Made by a program: the position numbers and the translations under genes. This document shows positions 51,825-59,669 of a DNA stretch of 64,000 nucleotides, one piece after another. The notes below the pieces were generated by a model, which had not been told where the DNA came from, ran no database searches, and saw only the letters and a program-made list of their open reading frames with translations. This DNA is from Micromonospora halophytica (GTDB lineage Bacteria; Actinomycetota; Actinomycetes; Mycobacteriales; Micromonosporaceae): positions 1 through 64,000 of the forward strand of contig NZ_FMDN01000025.1 in assembly GCF_900090245.1 (NCBI RefSeq), in the 5' to 3' direction. Positions within the stretch are counted from its first letter, which is position 1, and every line of letters begins with the position of its first letter.

Positions 51825-52570
51825 TCAGCGCCCAGGGGTACGCCGAGGCCGTCCGCCCCGTCCTCGACCGGGTGGTCGACTCGCAGACCGAGGCGATCGG
51901 TCGTGCCGCCGACCTCATCGTGACCAGCCTGCGGGCCGGCGGGGTGCTCCAGGCCTTCGGCGCCGGGCACTCCGAGGCGTTCGCCGCCGAGCTGGTCGCC
52001 CGGGCCGGCGGGCTGGTCCCCACCAACCGGCTCACCCTGCACGACCTGGTCCTGCACGGCGACGCGCCGCGCGACGTGCTCGCCGACCCGAAGCTGGAAC
52101 GCGACCCGGCCGTGGCGCACGAGCTCTACCCGCTGGCCGGGGCGCAGCCCGCCGACGTCTTCCTCATCGCCTCCCAGTCCGGCATCAACGGCTCGGTGGT
52201 CGAGCTGGCGTTGCTGGTCCGGGAACGCGGACACCCGCTGATCGCGGTCACCTCGGTCGCCCACACCGCGCGGGTCGCCCCACGGCACCCGTCCGGTCAC
52301 CGGCTCGCCGATCTCGCCGACGTCGTGCTGGACAACGGCGCGCCGTACGGCGACGCACTGCTGCCGCTGGAGGGCGGCGGCGCGGTCTGTGCGGTCTCCT
52401 CGGTCACCGCCGCGCTGCTGGCGCAGCTGTTGACCGCGGAGGTCGTACGACGGTTCCACCAGGCCGGGGAGGTACCCCCTATCTACCTCTCCGCCAACGT
52501 CCCCGGTGGGGACGCGCACAACCTCGCCCTCGAGTCGCGGTACGCCGGACGTCTCCGGCGCACCGCCTGA
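51821..52570 (+). CDS. SIS-domain sugar-phosphate protein (UPF0309-like)
   Basis: A 249-residue SIS-fold protein with GVLQAFGAGHSEAFAAELVARAGGL (near 40-65) as the phosphate-sugar loop, LIASQSGINGSVVELAL (near 112) as the second loop, and a late PPIYLSANVPGGDAHN segment. It looks like the UPF0309 group, which includes the Streptomyces SCO4393-type proteins linked to aminosugar metabolism. Catalytic activity is uncertain; isomerase, etherase (MurQ-like) or dehydratase are possible. It is translationally coupled to the RpiR gene and precedes the second ngc operon by 25 bases, so one transcript may cover all five genes. Confidence 0.82.
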   Translation: MISAQGYAEAVRPVLDRVVDSQTEAIGRAADLIVTSLRAGGVLQAFGAGHSEAFAAELVARAGGLVPTNRLTLHDLVLHGDAPRDVLADPKLERDPAVAHELYPLAGAQPADVFLIASQSGINGSVVELALLVRERGHPLIAVTSVAHTARVAPRHPSGHRLADLADVVLDNGAPYGDALLPLEGGGAVCAVSSVTAALLAQLLTAEVVRRFHQAGEVPPIYLSANVPGGDAHNLALESRYAGRLRRTA

Positions 52571-52595
52571 CCCGAACACACAAGGAGAGACCATC

Positions 52596-54032
52596 ATGTC
52601 GATCACCCCCGACAACCCGGCCGAGCTGAGCCGCCGTACCCTGCTCGGTCGTACCGCCGCGGCGGGCCTGCTCGCCACCGGCGCGGTCAGCCTGCTCGGC
52701 GCCTGCGCGACCAGCGGCTCCGAGGAGGGCGCCACCAAGGCGGAGGAGGGCACCAAGAGCGCCGCCAACCCGCTGGGCGTCAAGGACGACGCCCCGCTGG
52801 AGGTGGTCATCTTCAACGGCGGCTACGGCGAGAAGTACGCCACCGACGTGCACGAGCCGCTGTACAAGAAGGCGTTCCCCAAGGCGGAGATCAAGCACCA
52901 GTCCACCCAGGCGGTCTCCACCGTGCTCCAGCCGCGGTTCGCCTCGGGCAACCCGCCGGAGTTCGTCAACAACTCCGGCGAGAAGCTGATCGACTTCGGC
53001 TCGCTGGTCGCCGACGGCCAGCTCATGAACCTCACCGAGCTGTGGGACGCCCCGTCGGTCGACGACCCGAACAAGAAGGTCCGTGACACCGTCGTCCCCG
53101 GCACCGTCGAGGCCGGCTCGTTCAACGGCAAGCCGTACGTCCTCTACTACGTCTCCACGGTCTTCGGCATCTGGTACTCCGGCAAGCTGTTCCGGGACAA
53201 CGGCTGGGCCCCGGCGAAGACCTGGTCGGAGTTCACCGCCCTGCTCGACAAGATCAAGGCCAAGGGCATCACCCCGTACGGCTACGCCGGGGCGAACGCC
53301 GCCTACTACCAGTGGAACGTGATCCTCACCCACGCCGCGAAGATCGGCGGCACCGACGTGCTCAAGAACATCGACAACCTGGAGGACGGCGCCTGGCAGC
53401 AGGACGCGGTCAAGCAGGCCGCCGCGGCGTGGGCCGAGATCGGCGCCAAGTACGTCGACAAGAGCTTCGAAGGGCTCAAGCACACCGACGTGCAGCTGCG
53501 GCAGAACCAGTACAAGCTGGCCTTCTACCCCAGCGGTGACTGGCTGGAGGGCGAGCAGAAGAAGGACACCCCTGCCGGGTTCGAGTACCAGCTGATGCCG
53601 GTGCCGAGCCTGTCCGCCTCGGACAAGCTGCCGGCCACCGCGCTGCGGGCCACCGCCGGTGAGGGCTACTTCGTCTCGGCGAAGTCGAAGAACCCGCGCG
53701 GCGGCCTGGAGTACATGCGCCAGATGCTCTCGGTGGCCGGCGCGAAGGGCTTCACCGAGGTGGTCAAGGCCCCGACCGTGGTCACCGCCGGCAGCGAGGG
53801 CTTCGCCTTCCCGCCCGGTGTGGCCAGTTCCCAGGGCGCGCTCAAGGCCGCCGGCCAGGACGTGTTCAACCTGTACTTCGACGGCTGGTACAAGGAGCTC
53901 GACACGGAGGCGCGGACCGCCACCAACGAGCTGATGTTCGGCCGGATCAACGCGGACGCCTTCTGCGAGCGGATCCAGAAGCGCGCCGACGCGATCTCCA
54001 AGGACAGCTCCGTCGCCAAGTTCAAGCGCTGA
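52596..54032 (+). CDS. ngcE: GlcNAc/chitobiose ABC importer substrate-binding lipoprotein (NgcE-like, copy 2)
   Basis: A 478-residue Tat lipoprotein (LSRRTLLGR, lipobox LLGAC, Cys37). NPLGVKDDAPLEVVIFNGGYG is almost the same as in the first copy, and the rest is clearly a paralogue, with differing residues in the binding region such as YYVSTVFGIWYSGKLF. The ATG at 52596 follows AAGGAGAG. It heads the second operon right after the RpiR/SIS pair, so this copy is the one most closely linked to the regulator. Specificity may differ from copy 1, for example monomer versus oligomer. Confidence 0.88.
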   Translation: MSITPDNPAELSRRTLLGRTAAAGLLATGAVSLLGACATSGSEEGATKAEEGTKSAANPLGVKDDAPLEVVIFNGGYGEKYATDVHEPLYKKAFPKAEIKHQSTQAVSTVLQPRFASGNPPEFVNNSGEKLIDFGSLVADGQLMNLTELWDAPSVDDPNKKVRDTVVPGTVEAGSFNGKPYVLYYVSTVFGIWYSGKLFRDNGWAPAKTWSEFTALLDKIKAKGITPYGYAGANAAYYQWNVILTHAAKIGGTDVLKNIDNLEDGAWQQDAVKQAAAAWAEIGAKYVDKSFEGLKHTDVQLRQNQYKLAFYPSGDWLEGEQKKDTPAGFEYQLMPVPSLSASDKLPATALRATAGEGYFVSAKSKNPRGGLEYMRQMLSVAGAKGFTEVVKAPTVVTAGSEGFAFPPGVASSQGALKAAGQDVFNLYFDGWYKELDTEARTATNELMFGRINADAFCERIQKRADAISKDSSVAKFKR

Positions 54033-54051
54033 CCGATCGGAGCGTGGGGTC

Positions 54052-54960
54052 ATGCGGCACGGCAAGTATCCGTTCGTCATCGGGTTCCTCTTCGCCCCGG
54101 TGACGCTGTACGTGGTCTTCGTCATCGCGCCGTACGCGCAGGCGTTCCAGATCTCGATGACCAACTGGCGAGGGCTGTCGGCCCCGCAGTGGGTGGGCTT
54201 CGACAACTACCGGAGGCTGCTCGACGACGGCAGCTTCTGGAAGGCCGTCCAGCACCACGGCGTACTGCTGCTTGCCCTGCCGCTGATCACCATCGCCATC
54301 GCGCTCTTCTTCGCCTTCCTGCTCAACGTGGGGGGCCGGAGCGTGGGCGGGCAGCGGCAGGGGGTCGCCGGGTCGAAGTTCTACCGGGTGGTGTTCTTCT
54401 TCCCCCAGGTCCTGGCGGTGGCCATCATCGCGGTGCTGTTCCAGATGGTCTACCGCCCCAACGAGTCCGGCCTGATCAACGGCGTGCTGATGAAGCTGGG
54501 CCTCGACCCGGTGCTCTTCCTGATCAGGCCGAACCTGGCCCTCTGGTCGATCATCGCGGTGCTGGTCTGGCAGGCGGTCGGCTTCTACGTGGTGCTCTTC
54601 TCGGCCGGGATGGCCTCCATCCCGGGCGAGATCTACGAGGCGGCCGAGATGGACGGGGCGACCCGGGTGACCCTCTTCTTCCGGGTGACCCTGCCGCTGC
54701 TCTGGGACACCCTCCAGGTGGCCTGGGTCTACCTCGGCATCGCCGCGTTCGACGCGTTCGCCATCGTCGCGGTCCTCTCGGTGGACAGCGGCGGTCCGGA
54801 CGGGGCCACCACCGTGCTGGCGATGGAGATCTACCGCAACGCCTTCGTCTACTCGAAGTACGGCTACGCCTCGGCGATGGGTGTGGCGCTGTTCTTCCTC
54901 ACCATCACCTTCGCGGCGTTGACGCTGCGGCTGACCAAGCGGGAAAGCGTGGAGTACTGA
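54052..54960 (+). CDS. ngcF: Sugar ABC importer permease (NgcF-like, copy 2)
   Basis: The 302-residue permease has six helices and the EAA coupling motif IYEAAEMDGATRVTLFFRVTLPLL (about 195-218). It starts MRHGKYPFVIGFLFAPVTLYVVFV, parallel to copy 1. It has the same length as copy 1 (302). The stop and the next start overlap by one base (TGATG). Confidence 0.88.
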   Translation: MRHGKYPFVIGFLFAPVTLYVVFVIAPYAQAFQISMTNWRGLSAPQWVGFDNYRRLLDDGSFWKAVQHHGVLLLALPLITIAIALFFAFLLNVGGRSVGGQRQGVAGSKFYRVVFFFPQVLAVAIIAVLFQMVYRPNESGLINGVLMKLGLDPVLFLIRPNLALWSIIAVLVWQAVGFYVVLFSAGMASIPGEIYEAAEMDGATRVTLFFRVTLPLLWDTLQVAWVYLGIAAFDAFAIVAVLSVDSGGPDGATTVLAMEIYRNAFVYSKYGYASAMGVALFFLTITFAALTLRLTKRESVEY

Positions 54961-55865
54961 TGACGTCGCAGACGCTGCCGCCGGCTCCGGCCACCACACC
55001 GCCCCGTCCGGCCGCCCCGGCGAAGGGCCGCCACCGGGAGGTACGCCTCTTCGCCGGCCTCGGGCACGTGGCGCTCGCCGTCTGGGCGGTGATCGTCATC
55101 GTGCCGATCCTCTGGACGTTCCTGGCCGCGTTCAAGAACACCAGCGAGATCTTCAGCAGCCCGTGGACCCTGCCGGCCGAACTGCGCTTCGAGAACTTCG
55201 GCCGGGCCTGGACCAAGGCGCACGTCGGCCGGTACTTCCTCAACAGCGTGTTCGTGGTGTCGTGCAGCACCTTCGGCACCATGCTGTTCGGTTCGATGGC
55301 CGCGTACGTGCTGGCCCGGTACAAGTTCCGGGGCAACCGGGCGATCTACTACCTGTTCGTCTCGGGGCTGGCCTTCCCGGTCTTCCTGGCCCTGGTGCCG
55401 CTCTTCTTCGTGGTGAAGAACCTGGGCCTGCTGGACACCCACACCGGGGTGATCCTGGTCTACATCGCGTACTCGCTGCCGTTCACCATCTTCTTCCTGG
55501 CCGCGTTCTTCCGGACGCTGCCGAACTCGGTCGCCGAGGCCGGGATGATCGACGGCTGCTCGCACACCCGGCTGTTCTTCCAGGTGATGCTCCCGATGGC
55601 GAAGCCGGGTCTGATCAGCGTGGCGATCTTCAACATCATCGGCCAGTGGGCGCAGTACCAGCTGCCGCTGGTGCTGCTCTCCAACGCCAAGGACAAGTGG
55701 GTGCTCACCCAGGGCATCGCCGACATCTCGGTCAACGCCGGCTACGAGGCCGACTGGTCCGGTCTCTTCGCCGCCCTGACCATCGCCATCCTTCCGATGA
55801 TCCTCGTGTACGCGGTCTTCCAACGCCAGATCCAGTCCGGCCTCACCTCCGGCGCGGTGAAGTAA
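54960..55865 (+). CDS. ngcG: Sugar ABC importer permease (NgcG-like, copy 2)
   Basis: The 301-residue MalG-like permease contains the EAA motif in VAEAGMIDGCSHTRLFFQVMLPMAKPG (about 190-217) and ends FQRQIQSGLTSGAVK. Residues 1-25 are Pro/Ala-rich. It closes the second ngcEFG operon, followed by a perfect 17-bp hairpin. As in copy 1, no ATPase gene is adjacent. Confidence 0.88.
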   Translation: MTSQTLPPAPATTPPRPAAPAKGRHREVRLFAGLGHVALAVWAVIVIVPILWTFLAAFKNTSEIFSSPWTLPAELRFENFGRAWTKAHVGRYFLNSVFVVSCSTFGTMLFGSMAAYVLARYKFRGNRAIYYLFVSGLAFPVFLALVPLFFVVKNLGLLDTHTGVILVYIAYSLPFTIFFLAAFFRTLPNSVAEAGMIDGCSHTRLFFQVMLPMAKPGLISVAIFNIIGQWAQYQLPLVLLSNAKDKWVLTQGIADISVNAGYEADWSGLFAALTIAILPMILVYAVFQRQIQSGLTSGAVK

Positions 55866-55902
55866 CCCCACCCGCGCCTCATCTCGTGCGCGCAGTTTCC
55901 GA

Positions 55903-55940
55903 GAAAGAGTGGCTGTTCCCCGCGGAACAGCCACTCTTTC
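55903..55940. terminator. Bidirectional terminator between ngcG and the ABC exporter genes
   Basis: Arms 55903-55919 and 55924-55940 form a perfect 17-bp stem with a 4-base CCGC loop; the arm contains GAAAGAGTGGCTGTTCC. It lies between convergent genes and should stop transcription both ways. Confidence 0.88.
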
Positions 55941-56033
55941 CGTGAACGAGGCCCCTCGATGCGGCCGGGCGGGTCGCGCCGACGCGGCGCGGGGCGGCAG
56001 GGCCAGGTGGGGGAGGGACAGAGGCGGCGAAGG

Positions 56034-57764
56034 TCAGTGGTGCCAGGAGCGCCAGAGGGCGGCGTACGCCCCGCCGGCCCGGACCAGCTCGTCGTGGCTG
56101 CCGATCTCGGTGATCCGGCCGTCGGAGAGCACCGCTACCCGGTCGGCGTCGTGCGCGGTGTTCAGCCGGTGCGCGATCGCGATGACGGTCCGCCCGGTGA
56201 GCAGGGCCGCGAGCGCCCGCTCGGTACGCCGGGCGGTGGTCGGGTCGAGAGCGGCGGTCGCCTCGTCGAGAATCAGTGTGTGCGGGTCGGCGAGGACCAG
56301 CCGGGCCAGGGCGAGCTGCTGGGCCTCGGCGGCGGCGAGCTGCCGGGCCCCGTCGCCGAGCAGGGTGTCGAGACCGTCGGGCAGTGTGGCGTACCAGTCG
56401 GCGCCCACGGTGGCCAGCGCGGCCCGCATCCGGTCGTCGGTGGCGTCCGGTGCGGCGAAGGCGAGGTTGTCGCGCAGTGAGCCGATGAAGACGTGGTGCT
56501 CCTGGGTGACCAGGGCGATCCGGCGGCGGCGCTCGGCCGGGTCGAGGTCGGTGACCGGGCAGCCGCCGATGCTGACCACGCCGTGGCGGGGCGCGTCGAT
56601 CCCGGCGAGCAGCCGGGCCAGCGTGGACTTGCCGGCGCCCGACGGGCCGACGACGGCCAGCCGCTCGCCGGGGCGTACCTCCAGGTCGATGCCGTGCAGC
56701 ACGTCGGGCCCGTCGCCGTAGGAGAACCGCGCGCCGCGTACGACGAGACGCTCGTCCGTCGGCACGGCGGCCCGGCCGGCCCGCTCCGGCGGGACCTGGC
56801 CGACCCCGAGCACCCGGGCGAATGAGGCGAGGCCGCGCTGCGCCTGCTCCGTCCACTGCAGGATCCGGTCCAGCGGGTCGATCGCCTGTTGCAGGTAGAG
56901 CGCGGCGGCGACGACCGCGCCGAGGGTGACCTGGCCCCGGGCGAGCAACACCCCGCCGGCAAGCAGCACGGCGGCGATGGGCAGCGGATAGCTCGCCTCC
57001 ACCACGGAGAAGAACCCCGTCCGTAGCGTGAGGGTGGCCCGCCGGGCGGCCCACACCCGAGCGATGCGCGCGGTGCCGTGCCGGATCCGCTCGTCGGCGA
57101 GGCGGAACGCCTCCACCGTACGGGCGCCCTCGGCGGTGCTCGTCAGCGTCTCGGTCAGCTCGGCGGCGGCCGCCCCCTCGGCCAGGTACGCGGGGCTGGC
57201 CCGGCGCAGGTACCAGCGGGTCACCAGCGCGATCGTCGGCAGCCCGGCCAGCGCCGCCAGCCCGAGCACCGGGTGCAGCAGGAAGATCGCCCCGAACAGC
57301 AGGGCCAGCTGCACCGAGGCGATGACCATGGTGGGCACCACGTCGCGGACGGTGAGGCCGACCGTGGACACGTCGACCGAGCTGCGGGTGGCCAGGTCCC
57401 CGGCGCCGGCCCGTTCGACGACGGAGACGGGCAGGTTCAGCGTCCGGTCGACGAAGTCTTCGCGCAGCCGGGCCACGGCCCGTTCGCCGAAGCGGTGGCC
57501 GGCGTACTGGGCGTACCGGGACAACAGCGCCTGCGCCAGCACCGCGCCGACGATGGCCAGGGCGAGCCGGTCGACGGCGTCGACGCCGGCTCCGGCGCCG
57601 ACCCGGTCGATGACGGCGCCGAGCAGCCACGGCGGGGCGAGCCCGGCGACCGTGGCAGCCGTGTGCAGTGTCAGCACGGCGGCGACGGCGTTCCGGTCCC
57701 GGACGATCAGCTCCCGGGTCGCCCGGCGGACGGCGGCCCGGTCGGCCACCGGCAGCCCGCTCAC
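56034..57764 (-). CDS. ABC exporter half-transporter, catalytic NBD partner
   Basis: A 576-residue half-transporter with six N-terminal helices (about 22-300) and an NBD. Walker A is GPSGAGKS (373-380), Q-loop Gln421, Walker B/catalytic Glu in LILDEATAALD (Asp500, Glu501), and H-loop His532, all canonical. Its signature, however, reads LAAAEAQ (476-482) in place of LSGGQ. With the upstream partner (57761-59557), which has a good signature but a lost Walker A, it would make one functional composite ATP site. It is coupled to that partner by an ATGA overlap. The substrate is unknown: drug or lipid. Confidence 0.88.
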   Translation of the reverse strand: MSGLPVADRAAVRRATRELIVRDRNAVAAVLTLHTAATVAGLAPPWLLGAVIDRVGAGAGVDAVDRLALAIVGAVLAQALLSRYAQYAGHRFGERAVARLREDFVDRTLNLPVSVVERAGAGDLATRSSVDVSTVGLTVRDVVPTMVIASVQLALLFGAIFLLHPVLGLAALAGLPTIALVTRWYLRRASPAYLAEGAAAAELTETLTSTAEGARTVEAFRLADERIRHGTARIARVWAARRATLTLRTGFFSVVEASYPLPIAAVLLAGGVLLARGQVTLGAVVAAALYLQQAIDPLDRILQWTEQAQRGLASFARVLGVGQVPPERAGRAAVPTDERLVVRGARFSYGDGPDVLHGIDLEVRPGERLAVVGPSGAGKSTLARLLAGIDAPRHGVVSIGGCPVTDLDPAERRRRIALVTQEHHVFIGSLRDNLAFAAPDATDDRMRAALATVGADWYATLPDGLDTLLGDGARQLAAAEAQQLALARLVLADPHTLILDEATAALDPTTARRTERALAALLTGRTVIAIAHRLNTAHDADRVAVLSDGRITEIGSHDELVRAGGAYAALWRSWHH

Positions 57765-59557
57765 CGCAGCACCTGCTCGGCGTCGTCGCGCGCCACCAGG
57801 CTCCGGTACGCCGGGTCGGTGTCGAGCAGGTCGACGTGGGCGCCGGCGCTGACGACCCGACCCGCGCGCAGGTGGGCGACGGTGTCGGCGTGGCCGAGCA
57901 GCAACGGCGAGGTGGTGAGCACGAGGGTGGTCCGGCCGGCCCGGCCGGCGCGCAACCGTTCGGCGATGCGGGCCTCGGTGTGCGCGTCCACCGCGGAGGC
58001 CGGGTCGACGAGGATCAGCACCTCGGGGTCGGCGAGCAGCGCCCGGGCCAGCCGGATCCGTTGCCGTTGCCCACCCGACAGGGACCGGGCCCGGCTGTCG
58101 AGGCGGGTGTCGAGGCCGTCCGGCAGGGAGTCGAGCACGTCCCCGGCCGACGCGGCGTGCAGGGCGGCGACGATCCGCGCGTCGTCACTGCCCGGCCGGC
58201 CGCCGCGCAGCAGCTCGCGCAGGGTGCCGCCGAACAGGTACGCGTCGTGGTCGGCGACCAGGATGCGGGCCCGTACCTCGTCGAGCCCGATCCGGGTCAG
58301 CGGCACCCCGCCCCAGGTGACGTCGCTGACGACGTACCGGCCGAGTCGGTCGGCCAGGGCGGTGGCGTCGGCCGGGTCGGCGGCGGCGACCGCGGTCAAC
58401 CGGCCGGTGGGGACGGTCAGCCCGCTTGCCGGGTCGTACAGGTCGGCGGTCAGGTCCGGCGTGGCCGTCGGCCGCCCGGCGGCCTCCGGCCGGCGCGCGT
58501 CGGGCACCGCCGAGGCGTCCGTCGCCCGGTCGCGGGGCGGATCCGGCGGGCCGCCGACCCCGTCCGGCCGCGCGTCGAGCAGGGCGATGATCCGGCGGGC
58601 CGCGACCCGTCCCCGGATGACCTGGTGACCGCCCTCCAGCAGGAACCAGACCGGCACGACGAGCGTCGCCGTGTAGCCGTACACGCCGACCAGTTCGCCG
58701 ACGGTGATCTCTCCGGTCGCCGCCATCCGGGCGGCCAGCCACACCACGGCGGCGAGGAACAGCCCGGGCAGGGCGACGGTCGCCGCGTCGATCCAGCTGT
58801 TCACCGCGCCGACCCGGTAACCCTCGGCGAGCAGGTCCCGGGAGCGGGCGGCGTACCGGCGGGCGAACAGGGCCCGGCCGCCCACCCCGGCGAGCACCCG
58901 CAGGCCGGCCACGATGTCGCCGGAGCGGGCGGTGAGCTCGCCCTGCTGCTGCCGGTAGACCGACTCGGCCCGTTCCAGCCGGCGCAGCAGGGGGACGACC
59001 ACCAGCCCGACCGCCGGCACGCCGACCAGCACGCAGAGCGCCAGCAGGGGTGAGATCGACCAGAGCAGCACCGCCACGACCAGGTACGCGACGACCGCGC
59101 CCACGCCCGGCCCGGTCACCGTCAGCACCTGCCCGGTCCGGTCGACGTCGGTGCCGCCCACGGTGGCCACCTCGCCGGTCGCCGTGCGGCGCGGCAGCGC
59201 CGCGCCGAGCCGGGACAGTTGGCGCAGCACCACGGCGGCCGAGCGGGCCTTCGCGTCCTCGCGGATGAAGGTCATCGTGCGGTGCCGCATGGTCCCCAGG
59301 TACGCCAGTCCCACGCCGGCCGCGACGATCGCCGCCACCCACAGGGCCAGGGCCCGGGTGTCGCCGGTGCGCAGCCCGTCGTCCACGGCGCGGGAGATCA
59401 GGTATGGCCGGGCCGACAGCCCGACCATCCAGGCGGTGCCGAGCAGGCTGCCCCGCAGCACCCGTCCCGGTTGGCAGCGGGTCAGCCACCACAGGTAGCG
59501 CATCGGGCCCCTGGTGTCCGGTGTTCCGGGGTCGGGATGCGGGATCTGTGGTGGCAC
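57761..59557 (-). CDS. ABC exporter half-transporter, degenerate NBD partner
   Basis: The 598-residue half-transporter has six helices (about 30-310). Its NBD lacks a Walker A: where GxxGxGKS is expected the sequence reads LTAVAAADPADATAL. Q-loop Gln is replaced by His (ADHDAYLF), the catalytic Glu by Pro (VDPASAVD, Pro519), and the H-loop His by Ser (VLTTSPL). The LSGGQ signature (493-497) is intact. It can therefore only form the signature half of a heterodimer's active site. The GTG at 59557 follows TAGCGT (59564-59569, reverse strand) by six bases, suggesting a leaderless operon promoter. A Pro/Asp-rich insertion (about 325-355) lies before the NBD. Confidence 0.88.
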   Translation of the reverse strand: MPPQIPHPDPGTPDTRGPMRYLWWLTRCQPGRVLRGSLLGTAWMVGLSARPYLISRAVDDGLRTGDTRALALWVAAIVAAGVGLAYLGTMRHRTMTFIREDAKARSAAVVLRQLSRLGAALPRRTATGEVATVGGTDVDRTGQVLTVTGPGVGAVVAYLVVAVLLWSISPLLALCVLVGVPAVGLVVVPLLRRLERAESVYRQQQGELTARSGDIVAGLRVLAGVGGRALFARRYAARSRDLLAEGYRVGAVNSWIDAATVALPGLFLAAVVWLAARMAATGEITVGELVGVYGYTATLVVPVWFLLEGGHQVIRGRVAARRIIALLDARPDGVGGPPDPPRDRATDASAVPDARRPEAAGRPTATPDLTADLYDPASGLTVPTGRLTAVAAADPADATALADRLGRYVVSDVTWGGVPLTRIGLDEVRARILVADHDAYLFGGTLRELLRGGRPGSDDARIVAALHAASAGDVLDSLPDGLDTRLDSRARSLSGGQRQRIRLARALLADPEVLILVDPASAVDAHTEARIAERLRAGRAGRTTLVLTTSPLLLGHADTVAHLRAGRVVSAGAHVDLLDTDPAYRSLVARDDAEQVLR

Positions 59558-59669
59558 CCGCCCACGCTACCGATCCGGCCGCCACCGCACCGCCCCGTTT
59601 TCCGCCGGCCGTGCCGGTGCCCGGTCGTCTGCCTCACGGGTGTCACAGGGGCGAGGCAGAATCGCATCC

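Noticed and set aside
45841..52595. DasR sites (dre) around the chitin/GlcNAc genes
   Set aside because: I looked for the ACTGGTCTAGACCAGT pattern upstream of the ngc, kinase and RpiR genes and found no convincing match.
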